This document shows positions 52,023 to 61,137 of a stretch of 64,000 bases of DNA, in pieces; within the stretch, counting starts at the first letter, position 1, and every line of letters starts with the position of its first letter. The notes below the pieces were generated by a model. It searched no databases and had not been told where the DNA came from. It was given only the letters and a program-made list of their open reading frames with translations. The stretch is from the NCBI GenBank assembly GCA_963704855.1, contig CAVPHY010000002.1, positions 248,001 through 312,000 on the forward strand, given 5' to 3'. This DNA comes from SZUA-36 sp963704855. GTDB taxonomy: Bacteria; Pseudomonadota; Gammaproteobacteria; Xanthomonadales; SZUA-36. Both the position numbers and the translations under genes were made by a program.

Positions 52023-52322
52023 TCATGGCAGCGCCTTGATAAACGGCCTGACATCCACGTATTCATAGACACCGGCTTCCACGTAGGGATCACTGGCGGC
52101 CCATTGACGCGCGTCTTCAAGCGAGTCGAATTCTGCAATAACCGTCGAACCACTGAACCCGGCCGGACCGGGATCAGGTGAATCGATATTGGGCATAGGG
52201 CCCGCGACCAGCAACCGTCCCTGCCCTGTCAGCTGCTTAAGCCGCTCGAGATGGGCGGGCCGGGCAGCCTTGCGGCCCTCAAGGCTATCTTCCCGATCTG
52301 AAGCGTGGATGACATACCACAT
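52023..52322 (-). CDS. yciI: YciI-family protein
   Basis: A 99-residue protein with a ferredoxin-like alpha/beta fold. The YciI signature is complete: MWYVIHASDREDSLEGRK, RPAHLERLKQL, GRLLVAGPMP and WAASDPYVEAGVYE, including the conserved His and Asp of the putative active site. The function is unknown in most bacteria. It is followed by bolA, a pair often found together in proteobacteria. Confidence 0.93.
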   Translation of the reverse strand: MWYVIHASDREDSLEGRKAARPAHLERLKQLTGQGRLLVAGPMPNIDSPDPGPAGFSGSTVIAEFDSLEDARQWAASDPYVEAGVYEYVDVRPFIKALP

Positions 52323-52453
52323 GGCAACTCCTCATTTAATTGTTGGAAGTGTACCTGTTTGAATCATTTGCTCAAGCGCAACGATCGAAATTTTGTCTCT
52401 TATTTGCGAATACATTGAGCGGATTGCTTTTAGACAGGTAAAATAGGCGGCTT

Positions 52454-53071
52454 ATGAGTGAGCGAATCGAAGTCAACCCGTTCGGCGCCAAACCACGCCA
52501 ACTCGACCATATTGTCGGGGTGCTGGTTCGCGGTGGTTTGATCGCTTACCCGACAGATTCAGGCTACGCACTGGGCTGGCGTTCGAATAATCGCAAAGCG
52601 CGGGACCGGGTAATCCGTTTGCGCGGGCTGGACCGCCACCATCACTTCAGCTACTGCTGTCGCAGTCTTTCCGAAGCCGGCAAACTGGTCAGGATCGGAA
52701 ATTCCGAGCACCGTCTCATGCGCCAACTGACACCGGGGCCCTACACCTTTATCCTGCCATCCACCAAGAATGTATCGCGCAACGCACAACTGGATAAGGT
52801 CCGCACCGTTGGCGTACGCATCCCTGACCATCCGCTGGTGCAGGGCCTGCTGGAAGTGCTTGATGAACCACTCCTGAGTTCGTCGCTGATACTGCCGGAT
52901 CCGGACGGCACGATTCTGGATGCAGAAGACCTGTATGACGAGATATACGGCCAGATCGACCTGTTTGTGGACGCCGGCTACTGCCCGCTTGAGCCTACAA
53001 CCCTGATAGACCTGAGCAGCGGCCAGCCGGAAATTCTGCGCCGTGGACGCGGCGTGATAGACTTCCTCTGA
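52454..53071 (+). CDS. yciO: YciO-type Sua5/YrdC-domain protein
   Basis: A 205-residue YrdC-fold protein related to the threonylcarbamoyl-AMP synthases that start t6A formation. The nucleotide- and carbamoyl-binding stretches are PTDSGYALGW, FSYCCRSLSEAGKL, LTPGPYTFILPST and VGVRIPDHPL, with a C-terminal LIDLSSGQPEILRRGRG. The gene order yciO-scpA-scpB-rluB is typical of gammaproteobacteria. YciO differs from TsaC and its exact role is less sure. Confidence 0.9.
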   Translation: MSERIEVNPFGAKPRQLDHIVGVLVRGGLIAYPTDSGYALGWRSNNRKARDRVIRLRGLDRHHHFSYCCRSLSEAGKLVRIGNSEHRLMRQLTPGPYTFILPSTKNVSRNAQLDKVRTVGVRIPDHPLVQGLLEVLDEPLLSSSLILPDPDGTILDAEDLYDEIYGQIDLFVDAGYCPLEPTTLIDLSSGQPEILRRGRGVIDFL

Positions 53072-53072
53072 A

Positions 53073-53900
53073 ATGGAGCCGGATAAACACCAAAACACCT
53101 TTTCTGCAGACAGGGAAGGTGACCAGAAAGAAATGCCTTTCGCCCTGGTCCAGGGTCTGCCGGTCACCGAAGTTCCCCATGATCTGTACATTCCGCCGGA
53201 TGCACTTGAAGTAATCCTGGATGCCTTTGAGGGGCCGCTGGACCTGTTGTTATACCTGATACGACGGCAGAACCTGGATATCCTGGATATACCGATCACC
53301 GAGATAACCCGGCAATATATCGAATACATCGGGATGCTGCAGGACATGCAGTTTGAACTGGCTGCCGAGTACCTTGTCATGGCGGCGATACTGGCAGAGA
53401 TCAAATCGAGGATGCTGCTGCCCCGGCCGGCCCTCGATGATGGGGAGGAGAGCGACCCGAGGGCGGAACTCGTCAGGCGTCTACAGGAGTACGAGCGCTT
53501 CAAACAGGCCGCCGAGGACCTGGATGAGCTACCCCGGGAGGGCCGTGATTTCGCGCTTGCGGAAGCTTTTGTTGAAGACAGGACGGTTGTTCGTGTACCG
53601 CCAACGGTAGAGCTGCGTGAAATCCTCGCGGCCCTCAAGGACGTCATGGGACGGGCTGAATTGTTCAGCCGTCACCAGATAACATCAGAGCCGTTGTCGG
53701 TGCGCGAACGGATGTCGCGCATTCTCAATACGCTGCGTGACAATCCCTACGTGGAGTTCCATCGCCTGTTCGATCCGGAGGAAGGCCGTATGGGAGTCGT
53801 CGTCAGTTTCCTGGCCCTGATGGAATTAACCCGTGAACAACTGGTGGACCTGGTTCAAAATGAACCCTTCGGGCTAATCTATGTAAAAGCACCCGAATGA
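53073..53900 (+). CDS. scpA: Segregation and condensation protein A
   Basis: ScpA is the kleisin that bridges the SMC heads. The 275 residues have the N-terminal helix bundle (FEGPLDLLLYLIRRQNLDILDIPI, about 52-75) that binds the SMC neck, a linker and a C-terminal winged helix (VSFLALMELTREQLVDLVQ). It starts one base after yciO. A later in-frame ATG at 53133 is possible. Confidence 0.95.
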   Translation: MEPDKHQNTFSADREGDQKEMPFALVQGLPVTEVPHDLYIPPDALEVILDAFEGPLDLLLYLIRRQNLDILDIPITEITRQYIEYIGMLQDMQFELAAEYLVMAAILAEIKSRMLLPRPALDDGEESDPRAELVRRLQEYERFKQAAEDLDELPREGRDFALAEAFVEDRTVVRVPPTVELREILAALKDVMGRAELFSRHQITSEPLSVRERMSRILNTLRDNPYVEFHRLFDPEEGRMGVVVSFLALMELTREQLVDLVQNEPFGLIYVKAPE

Positions 53901-53959
53901 CCGACCCGTATTACAAACCACCCATGGCCGGATGCCGTTGAATCCAGTAGCCGACAACT

Positions 53960-54682
53960 ATGACTGAACAAGACGATATGACAATCAACTCCATAATCAA
54001 GGGCGAACAGTTAAAACACATACTGGAAGCGGCCCTGCTGGCAGCGGGCCAACCCCTGTCGCCGGCCCAGCTGGCTGAGCTGTTCACCGATGAGGAGCGC
54101 CCGCCCACGGGTGAAATCAGCCGTGCCCTGGAGCAGCTCGGAAATGACTGCGCCAAACGCGGCGTGGAGTTAAAGAAAGTCGCCAGTGGTTTTCGCCTGC
54201 AGGTCAAACAGGAACTCAACGAGTGGGTTTCCCGTCTCTGGAAGGAACGGCCACCGCGTTACTCACGTGCCCTGCTCGAGACCATAGCCCTGATTGCTTA
54301 CCGGCAACCGATTACGCGCGGGGAAATTGAATCCGTACGTGGTGTATCGGTGAGCACCAACATTATCCGCACCCTGCAGGAACGGGAGTGGATCCGTGTT
54401 GTTGGCCACCGCGATGTGCCGGGTAAGCCGGCATTGTTTGGCACCACGCAAACGTTCCTGGACTCTTTTGGCCTGCAAAACCTGGACGACCTGCCAACCC
54501 TGGCCGAGATCCGAGACATGGAAAACCTCGAGCCCGAATTGCAACTCGAGGTGCCCGCACACGCTGCCGTACGGGACGGCAGCACCGATGCCGGCGTTGC
54601 GCAGGACACGAACCCAACAGACGACCCAGACGATGAACGGGTTGAATCACCTGAAACCGATCAGGACGAATTGCAACAATGA
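53960..54682 (+). CDS. scpB: Segregation and condensation protein B
   Basis: ScpB dimerises on ScpA in the SMC complex. The 240-residue product has two winged-helix domains (LEAALLAAGQPLSPAQLAELF and RALLETIALIAYRQPITRGEIE) and GVSVSTNIIRTLQEREWIRV, followed by an acidic tail (about 190-240). The stop overlaps the rluB ATG (ATGA). Confidence 0.95.
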   Translation: MTEQDDMTINSIIKGEQLKHILEAALLAAGQPLSPAQLAELFTDEERPPTGEISRALEQLGNDCAKRGVELKKVASGFRLQVKQELNEWVSRLWKERPPRYSRALLETIALIAYRQPITRGEIESVRGVSVSTNIIRTLQEREWIRVVGHRDVPGKPALFGTTQTFLDSFGLQNLDDLPTLAEIRDMENLEPELQLEVPAHAAVRDGSTDAGVAQDTNPTDDPDDERVESPETDQDELQQ

Positions 54683-55620
54683 AGCAGCGTAAATACCGGC
54701 AAAGCGGGAAAGATTTCCCACCGGAAAAACCGGAGCAAGTCTCCAGCCACCCGGGAGAACAGAAGCCCGAACGCCTGCAGAAGATCATGGCCACCGCCGG
54801 CCTGGGATCCAGGAGAACGATAGAAAAACGGATCAAGAACGGCGACGTTCTGATCAATAATCAGCCCGCAACGCTTGGCCAGACCGCCAGTGCGGGTGAC
54901 CAGGTCAGTTTTGAAGGCAAGCAGTGGAAAGTGGTTGACCTGGCCGGTGCGCAACGCAGCCTGGTATACAACAAACCTACCGGTGAAGTGACGACCCGCT
55001 CCGACCCGCAGGGACGGCCCACGGTTTTTGACCGTTTGCCAAAGATCCAGGGGGCCCGGTGGATCGCCGTCGGCAGGCTCGACATCAATACCAGCGGCCT
55101 GTTGCTGATGACCACGGATGGTGAGTTGGCCAACGCCATGATGCACCCGTCAAACCAGGTCGATCGCGAGTATGCCTGCCGTATTTTTGGTGAGGTTGAC
55201 GCCGAGAAACTTGCCAATCTTAAAAAGGGCGTGATGCTGGAAGATGGCCTCGCCCAGTTCAGCGACATACAGGCGGCCGGTGGCGATGAAAGCAACCGCT
55301 GGTACCACGTCACCCTGCTCGAAGGGCGCAACCGCGAAGTGAGGCGGTTGTGGGCGTCTCAGGACGTCATGGTCAGCCGTCTGAAACGCGTCCGTTACGG
55401 TGCCGTGTTCCTGCCAAAGCGTCTGCGTATGGGTGAGTGGTCCGAGCTTTCGAGTATCGACCACCAGACCTTGAGAGAAGATGTGGGGCTTGGCCCGACA
55501 CCGGTACAGCTCGCCCTCAAGCCGGAAAAAAACCTGCGTGAGTCGGACCGCCGTTCGGCTTATAAAAAGACTGGACCACGCAAGAAATCAACACGATACA
55601 AGAATGTTGACAAGAAATAG
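54679..55620 (+). CDS. rluB: Pseudouridine synthase RluB
   Basis: RluB makes pseudouridine in 23S rRNA (E. coli position 2605). The 313-residue protein has an N-terminal S4 domain (RLQKIMATAGLGSRRTIEKRI, about 33-80) and the catalytic domain with the aspartate in VGRLDINTSGLLLM; RNREVRRLW is the RsuA/RluB signature. The C-terminal tail is lysine-rich. RluE and RluF relatives are less likely because of the scpAB neighbourhood. Confidence 0.92.
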   Translation: MKQRKYRQSGKDFPPEKPEQVSSHPGEQKPERLQKIMATAGLGSRRTIEKRIKNGDVLINNQPATLGQTASAGDQVSFEGKQWKVVDLAGAQRSLVYNKPTGEVTTRSDPQGRPTVFDRLPKIQGARWIAVGRLDINTSGLLLMTTDGELANAMMHPSNQVDREYACRIFGEVDAEKLANLKKGVMLEDGLAQFSDIQAAGGDESNRWYHVTLLEGRNREVRRLWASQDVMVSRLKRVRYGAVFLPKRLRMGEWSELSSIDHQTLREDVGLGPTPVQLALKPEKNLRESDRRSAYKKTGPRKKSTRYKNVDKK

Positions 55621-55635
55621 ACAGACAGCACTGAC

Positions 55636-56286
55636 ATGAACCTGGAACAATTACAGGGCCTTTGCCTGGATTACCTCGCGGATGTCATGGCTACCGACCC
55701 CGCGCACGATATCAGCCATGTCAAACGGGTGGTGCAAAATACACTCATACTGACAGAAGCTGAGAATGGCAACACGGCCATCAGCGTTCCTGCGGCATGG
55801 CTGCACGACTGCGTCTCGGTGGCCAAGGATTCGCCTGACCGCAAACAGGCCTCAGCAATGGCCGCCCGGGAGGCCGTTCGCTTTCTGGAGTCGATCAATT
55901 ACCCGGCCGACTTGCTTGCACCGATTCACCATGCCATCGAAGCACATAGTTTCTCGGCCAATATCCCCGCCGAAACCCTCGAAGCCCGAGTCGTGCAGGA
56001 CGCCGACCGTCTCGAGGCAGTTGGGGCCATCGGTATTGCGCGTTGTTTTTTGACCGGCGGCAGCATGGGTACACCCCTGTATGAGCCATCGGACCCGTTC
56101 GCAGACAAACGTGATCTCGACGACCGCAGTTACACACTGGACCATTTTTATTTAAAGTTGCTGGGTCTGGCGGATACCATGAAAACCGAAGCTGGTAAAG
56201 CCGAAGCTATCAAGCGGACGCAATACATGAAGGATTTCCTGCAGCAACTGGGTTCCGAAATCGGCTGTAGGCCCTTCGGTGGGTAA
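55636..56286 (+). CDS. HD-domain phosphohydrolase
   Basis: A 216-residue HD-superfamily protein like YedJ. The metal ligands are in HDISHVKRVV (first His), AWLHDCVSV (the HD pair) and VVQDADRLEAVGAIG (last Asp). Related proteins hydrolyse nucleotides or other phosphoesters; the substrate is unknown. It starts 15 bases after rluB. The final residues (GSEIGCRPFGG) are encoded by the first copy of a 50-base repeat. Confidence 0.88.
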   Translation: MNLEQLQGLCLDYLADVMATDPAHDISHVKRVVQNTLILTEAENGNTAISVPAAWLHDCVSVAKDSPDRKQASAMAAREAVRFLESINYPADLLAPIHHAIEAHSFSANIPAETLEARVVQDADRLEAVGAIGIARCFLTGGSMGTPLYEPSDPFADKRDLDDRSYTLDHFYLKLLGLADTMKTEAGKAEAIKRTQYMKDFLQQLGSEIGCRPFGG

Positions 56287-56299
56287 CGATTTACCCACC
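56250..56299. repeat. 50-base imperfect direct repeat, copy 1, with hairpin
   Basis: This copy begins GGGTTCCGAAATCGG and ends with a hairpin, GGTGGGTAA paired with TTACCCACC (56278-56299). It codes for the last residues of the HD protein, whose TAA is inside the hairpin stem. Confidence 0.75.
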
Positions 56300-56308
56300 C
56301 AACTTACT

Positions 56309-56358
56309 GGGTTCTGAAATCGGATGCTTCCCGAAGGGTGGGTGACTTGTCACCCACC
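56309..56358. repeat. 50-base imperfect direct repeat, copy 2, with hairpin
   Basis: The second copy begins GGGTTCTGAAATCGG, 59 bases after the first, and ends with a 10-bp hairpin, GGTGGGTGAC paired with GTCACCCACC (56337-56358). The two lie between convergent genes and may act as terminators. Confidence 0.75.
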
Positions 56359-56369
56359 GGCTCCCTGCT

Positions 56370-57326
56370 TTAATCCTTGAACGTCACTGTCGATTGCCGG
56401 GTGCGATCCACCACCAAACGGGTGACATCCGGGCGCGAGTAGTGGCCGGCGGGATCGAAATTCTGTCGTTCCCTGCGGATCATTTTCATATCCAGTTCGG
56501 CGCTGAACAGCCCTTCCTTCTCTGCCTGCGGTTCCAGCAGCCATTGCCCATCCGGTGCGGCGATGCATGTACCGCCGTCCGCCATCCAGCCTTTGGCAGC
56601 CAGTTTAACCTTGTGTGCGTGTGGAAAATCATCGCTTAGCCAGTCGGCATGCATCAGGCTGGATACTGAAAGTACGTAGGAACGGGATTCACGCGCGATG
56701 AAGCGGGTAATATCCTGCGTATTCCTGACGTTCCCGGGCCATACCGCCACGTGTACATTTTCCCCCTGTGCGTACATCGCGGCCCTCGGTAACGGCATCC
56801 AGTTTTCCCAGCAATTGAGTCCACCCACCCGGAAACCATGCAAATCATGCACACGCAGGCCAAAACCGTCACCCGCCGACCAGACCAGCCGTTCGTCATA
56901 GGTCGGGCAAAGTTTACGGTGAACGGAACCCACCATGCCGTGGGCAGTGATATAGACCAGGCTCGCGTAGAGGCTCTGGCCGCCACGGTCAGCCGCCCTT
57001 TCGATGCAGCCCAGGTAGACGGCGATCGAATGTTGTTTCGCCGTCTTGCAGAGCATCTGCAAATCACCCGCATCGATATCAACCGCCTGTTCTGAATAAT
57101 ATGCGAACAGGTCCTTCTGCACGCTGGATTCAAACTGTGCGCCATTGGTCAGTTCAGGCCAGAACGGGTAACCGGGCACCAGCCCTTCTCCGAAGGCAAT
57201 CAATTGACTGCCCTGCCCTGCAGCCTGGCGGATATACTCCTGCACCTTGTCCAGGGTCGCCGCCCGGTTCAGCCAAATCGGTGAGATCTGCGCCAGTGAA
57301 ACCCGTAATTTATTTGTATCGGGCAT
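56370..57326 (-). CDS. Nitrilase-superfamily carbon-nitrogen hydrolase
   Basis: A 318-residue nitrilase-fold enzyme. The catalytic triad is Glu47 (AFGEGLVPGYP), Lys138 (HRKLCPTYDER) and Cys172 (GGLNCWENWMP); GLNCWEN is typical of true nitrilases, which cleave nitriles to acids and ammonia. The start is two bases after the deaminase gene. Substrate unknown; an aliphatic or aryl nitrile is likely. It ends a four-gene unit rnr-rlmB-deaminase-nitrilase. Confidence 0.88.
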   Translation of the reverse strand: MPDTNKLRVSLAQISPIWLNRAATLDKVQEYIRQAAGQGSQLIAFGEGLVPGYPFWPELTNGAQFESSVQKDLFAYYSEQAVDIDAGDLQMLCKTAKQHSIAVYLGCIERAADRGGQSLYASLVYITAHGMVGSVHRKLCPTYDERLVWSAGDGFGLRVHDLHGFRVGGLNCWENWMPLPRAAMYAQGENVHVAVWPGNVRNTQDITRFIARESRSYVLSVSSLMHADWLSDDFPHAHKVKLAAKGWMADGGTCIAAPDGQWLLEPQAEKEGLFSAELDMKMIRRERQNFDPAGHYSRPDVTRLVVDRTRQSTVTFKD

Positions 57327-57328
57327 AT

Positions 57329-57919
57329 CTATCCCCTGTCTTGGCCGTGGCTTGCATTGTAGATCGGGCCGCCGCTGTCACGGTAGTAGGCCAGCACCGA
57401 AGCGGCTTCGGGCCTCAAGACACCGCGCTGCACTTCGATACCCCTGCGCTGCAGTGATTTGACCCATTCACGCGGCTTGTCGCCTTCGTCAAAACCTGCT
57501 GCCTCCGCATCCTGTTTGCGCGCCCCACAGACCAGGCTCCTGATACCAGACCACGGCAGGGCGCCAAAACACATGGCGCATGGCTCGCAACTTGTCACCA
57601 ATTGCAAGGGCCCTGTACGGGAGAGATTCCATTGCCCCACGGATAATTGGGCCAGCGACAATGCAACCATTTCAGCATGGGCTATGGACAGCCCCGCGGT
57701 TGTTACGAGGTTGATCCCGACCGATACCAGCTCACCGGTCTGCTCATTGACTACCACGGCGCCGAAAGGGCCGCCGGTTTTTTGCTGTACACTTTCCCTG
57801 GAAAGCGCTATGGCCAGCCGCATACGCTGCTCAATTGCAGTCAGAGGAGATTGCCAGTCAAGCAGGAACGGACGGACCCACGCGGGAAGCTCAAAACTGC
57901 AATGACTGCTAATTGGCAT
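57329..57919 (-). CDS. Cytidine/deoxycytidylate deaminase-superfamily protein
   Basis: A 196-residue zinc-dependent deaminase. The zinc motif is complete: HAEMVAL (His81, catalytic Glu83) and CEPCAMC (Cys114, Cys117), with FGAVVVNEQTGELV before it as in guanine deaminase or tRNA adenosine deaminase relatives. The N-terminal 28 residues are unlike TadA, so the substrate is probably a small base such as guanine or a pterin. The ATG at 57919 overlaps the rlmB end by 11 bases. Confidence 0.86.
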   Translation of the reverse strand: MPISSHCSFELPAWVRPFLLDWQSPLTAIEQRMRLAIALSRESVQQKTGGPFGAVVVNEQTGELVSVGINLVTTAGLSIAHAEMVALSLAQLSVGQWNLSRTGPLQLVTSCEPCAMCFGALPWSGIRSLVCGARKQDAEAAGFDEGDKPREWVKSLQRRGIEVQRGVLRPEAASVLAYYRDSGGPIYNASHGQDRG

Positions 57920-58694
57920 GTGGTAAATCCGGGTGATTCGTGCCGGTTGTTTGCCGTTGCCGGTTAATCTCATACAGACATACACCGGTGGCCACCGAAA
58001 CATTGAGGCTCTCCACCTGTCCCGCCATCGGGATTCTGACCAGGTAATCACAGAGCTCCGCTGTCAATCGCCGCAGACCGCTGCCCTCGTTACCCATGAC
58101 CAGCGCCAACGGCCCCGTCAGGTCGGTTGCATACAGGCTGTCGGTAGCCTCATCACCGGTACCCGCCAGCCAGATCCCCCGCTTTTTCAGGGTACGCAGC
58201 ACCCGCGCCAGGTTGGTGGCCTGTACCACCGGCAGGGTCTCGGCGGCACCGCTGGCTGCGCGGCGCACGACCGGTGTGATACCGGCAGACCGGTCTTTGC
58301 AAATCACCACCAGGTTGACACCGGCCGCATCGGCGGTGCGCAGGCAGGCACCGAGATTATGCGGGTCCTGTATGCCATCCAGCACCAGGATCAACGGTAT
58401 GCCTTCAACGGAATCCAGGATGGTCTCCAGGTTGCCTTCGGTAGCGAGGTTACTGCTCCGGAAACCCGCAATGACACCCTGGTGCCGCTCATGCCCGGAT
58501 AATCTGTCCAGCTCTGAGAGCTGAACCCTGATGACATTGATACCCGAGCCGTGGGCGCGTGATTCAATCTCAAGCAGTCGCTTGTTGCGGCTGTCGGCAA
58601 GTACGCGCAGCCATTCGACATCCCCTGCAGCTGTTTTCAGCGCCGAGGTTACGGCGTGAATACCGATGAGCAACTGTTCTTCTGAAGCCTTCAT
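57909..58694 (-). CDS. rlmB: 23S rRNA (guanosine-2'-O-)-methyltransferase RlmB
   Basis: RlmB methylates G2251 in 23S rRNA with SAM. The 261-residue SPOUT enzyme has the substrate-binding N domain (LIGIHAVTSALK) and the knot with LVLDGIQDPHNLGACLRTAD, VMGNEGSGLRRL and IPMAGQVESLNVSVATG. It directly follows rnr with no gap (stop at 58695, start at 58694). Confidence 0.95.
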   Translation of the reverse strand: MKASEEQLLIGIHAVTSALKTAAGDVEWLRVLADSRNKRLLEIESRAHGSGINVIRVQLSELDRLSGHERHQGVIAGFRSSNLATEGNLETILDSVEGIPLILVLDGIQDPHNLGACLRTADAAGVNLVVICKDRSAGITPVVRRAASGAAETLPVVQATNLARVLRTLKKRGIWLAGTGDEATDSLYATDLTGPLALVMGNEGSGLRRLTAELCDYLVRIPMAGQVESLNVSVATGVCLYEINRQRQTTGTNHPDLPHAN

Positions 58695-60860
58695 TTACTC
58701 TGCCAGTTCGAAGTCTATTTTCCGGTCTTCCATATTGACTGCAAGAACCCGTACCTTGACCCTGTCTGCAAGCTGAAACACCTGGCCCCGGCGCTCACCC
58801 TTCATTCGGTGCGCAACCGGATCGAAGTGGTAGTAATCATTCGGCAAGCCGGTCACATGCACCAGACCGCTGATACGGCCGTAATCCAGTTCCACGAACA
58901 AACCAAAAGAGGTGACACCGCTGACCAGGCCTTCGAACTCCTCACCGATGTGATTTTCCAGGTAGGCGCATTTGAGACGGTCGACCACATCCCGTTCGGC
59001 TTCCTCTGCACGGCGCGAGTTGAATGAACAGCGCGCACACAGCTCCGCCATGATACCGGTGCTGTACGGATAGCCGGATGCGCCTTTGCGTTGCAGCAGG
59101 TGGTGTATGGCGCGATGCACCAGCAGGTCGGGGTAGCGCCTGATCGGTGATGTGAAATGCGTATAGGCATCCAGCGCCAGCCCGAAATGCCCTTCATTGC
59201 CGGGCTGGTAGACCGCAAGGGCCTGTGAACGCAGCAGGACTGCCATTACCAGGTGTTCATCGGGGCGGCCCTGCACCTGCAGGACCACCTTTTCAAAATC
59301 TTTTGGTTGGGGATTGTCGCGCCATGGAACAGCAATACCCTGGCCGCGCAGAAACTGGCCCAAAGCCTCGAGCTTGGTCTCGGGTGGTGACGCATGCACC
59401 CGGTAGGGAGCCGGCAGCTTGTTCTTAAGCAGAAACCGCGCCGCTTCGACATTGGCCAGGATCATGCATTCCTCAATTAACTTGTGGGCATCATTTCGTT
59501 CCTGTGCAACCAGGCCGGCAACTGCGCCACGCTGATCAAACTGGAAACCGTACTCGGTGCTCTCAAAGCCGATCGCCCCGCGTTTGAGGCGGGCGGCGGC
59601 CAGGGCCTTGTAAAGCGCATACAGATCATCGAGACTGCTCTTTACATCGGACAGGTCGTCGTGATGCTTCAGCTCACCGCTTTCATAATAATCCGCCACC
59701 TGTTGATAGGTTAAACGTGCGGATGAGTTCATCACGGCTGCAACAAACCTGGAACGCTGAACGCTGCCATCATCGGCAACGGTCATCTCGCAGGCGAGGC
59801 ATAGCCGGTCCACCGATGGTTTAAGCGAACAGAGGCCATTCGACAGGGCCTCGGGCAGCATGGGGATGACCCGGCTCGGGAAATACACCGAGGTCGAACG
59901 TTTGACCGCCTCATTATCCAGCGCGCTGCCGGGTTGAACATACGCTGATACCTCGGCGATGGCCACGATCAGACGCCAGCCATTGGACTGCCGCCTGGCG
60001 AATACGGCATCATCGAAATCACGCGCATCCGCGCCGTCAATGGTGACCAAAGGCAGGTCACGCAGATCCTTACGGCCAGCTTTCATGTCCTCCGGAACCG
60101 ATTCGCCGAAAGCCTCTGCAGCTGCCTCGACACCCGCGGGCCATTCGAACGGCAGGCCATGGCTGCGGATGGCGATCTCGGTGGCCATACCCGGTGCACC
60201 GGACTGACCCAATATCTCGGTAATTTTTCCAACCGGTGACTGGCGCTCGGTCGGCTCCTTTACGATGGTGGCCACCACCACCTGTCCGGGTCGGGCCCCG
60301 AGCGTGTCGCTTAAAGGTATCATCACGTCCTGGTTGATACGCGGATCATCCGGAACGACGATGGCAATGCCATTTTCTTCCACGTAGCGCCCGACAATAC
60401 TGTCATTGGCGCGCTCGATCACATCCGCGATCATGCCTTCACGACGGCCCTGCCGGTCGGTGCCGGTCACCGCGGCCAGCACCCGGTCACCGTTCAGCAC
60501 CTTGCGCATTTCGCGCGAGGAAATATACAGATCGGAACCGCCATCATCGGGGATCAGGAAACCGAAACCATCACGGTGTGCGCTGATACGGCCCTTTACC
60601 AGGTCCATGCGAGCCGGCAGACCATAGGCCTTGCGGCGGGTCCGGACCAGTTGCCCATCGCGGATCATCGCACGCAGACGGCGCCGCAGAATTTCCCGGC
60701 TGTCATCGGACTCTACTTCAAGCGCGGCGACGATCTCCTTGCGCTGCATCGGCTGCCCGTGTTTTTCCAGCAGGGATATGATCTCGTTGCGCTCGGGCGC
60801 CGTGGCGTCCAGCTCCCTTTTTTCATGCCAGTTTTTTCCACCGGGATTGTATTTTGTCAC
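58695..60860 (-). CDS. rnr: Ribonuclease R
   Basis: RNase R is a processive 3'-5' exoribonuclease that degrades structured RNA. Domains in 721 residues: an HTH-like N terminus (about 20-85), two cold-shock domains, the RNB catalytic domain (TIDGADARDFDDAVFA with its aspartates; SPIRRYPDLLVHRAIHHLL) and an S1 domain at the end (about 630-715). E. coli RNase R has 813 residues, mainly because of a long basic C-terminal tail that is absent here. The gene heads the rnr-rlmB-deaminase-nitrilase unit. Confidence 0.95.
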   Translation of the reverse strand: MTKYNPGGKNWHEKRELDATAPERNEIISLLEKHGQPMQRKEIVAALEVESDDSREILRRRLRAMIRDGQLVRTRRKAYGLPARMDLVKGRISAHRDGFGFLIPDDGGSDLYISSREMRKVLNGDRVLAAVTGTDRQGRREGMIADVIERANDSIVGRYVEENGIAIVVPDDPRINQDVMIPLSDTLGARPGQVVVATIVKEPTERQSPVGKITEILGQSGAPGMATEIAIRSHGLPFEWPAGVEAAAEAFGESVPEDMKAGRKDLRDLPLVTIDGADARDFDDAVFARRQSNGWRLIVAIAEVSAYVQPGSALDNEAVKRSTSVYFPSRVIPMLPEALSNGLCSLKPSVDRLCLACEMTVADDGSVQRSRFVAAVMNSSARLTYQQVADYYESGELKHHDDLSDVKSSLDDLYALYKALAAARLKRGAIGFESTEYGFQFDQRGAVAGLVAQERNDAHKLIEECMILANVEAARFLLKNKLPAPYRVHASPPETKLEALGQFLRGQGIAVPWRDNPQPKDFEKVVLQVQGRPDEHLVMAVLLRSQALAVYQPGNEGHFGLALDAYTHFTSPIRRYPDLLVHRAIHHLLQRKGASGYPYSTGIMAELCARCSFNSRRAEEAERDVVDRLKCAYLENHIGEEFEGLVSGVTSFGLFVELDYGRISGLVHVTGLPNDYYHFDPVAHRMKGERRGQVFQLADRVKVRVLAVNMEDRKIDFELAE

Positions 60861-60939
60861 TATGCGTCTCTCATTGATTTTTTACAGGTCTCATTGTAAC
60901 GCGAATATACAGCCAGGCACGCTGCAGAATTGAATTCTA

Positions 60940-60968
60940 TTGACAGTTCCGGGCGAAATCGGTATCGT
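60940..60968 (+). promoter_or_regulatory. Sigma70 promoter of tRNA-Leu (CAG)
   Basis: A perfect TTGACA (60940-60945), 17-base spacer and TATCGT (60963-60968) with a GC-rich discriminator lie about 70 bases upstream of the tRNA. Confidence 0.7.
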
Positions 60969-61039
60969 CCGCAGCGGTTTGGGAGTTCCCCCTTTACTTC
61001 TGAACCAACGGGCTGTGGATCCCCTTTCCACAGCCCACT

Positions 61040-61126
61040 GCCCAGGTGGCGGAATTGGTAGACGCGCCAGCTTCAGGTGCTGGTTATCGCAAGGTAGTGG
61101 AGGTTCAAGTCCTCTCCTGGGCACCA
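61040..61126 (+). tRNA. tRNA-Leu (CAG)
   Basis: An 87-base class II tRNA: acceptor GCCCAGG pairs with CCTGGGC, the anticodon loop is TTCAGGT (CAG) and CCA is encoded. It sits between rnr and purA, which are neighbours (with nsrR) in E. coli. Confidence 0.96.
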
Positions 61127-61137
61127 TTTTCAAAACT

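Noticed and set aside
52559..53647. Long open frame (362 codons) on the minus strand across yciO and scpA
   Set aside because: Both yciO and scpA are clearly real on the plus strand; this frame is a codon-bias shadow with low-complexity serine-rich translation.
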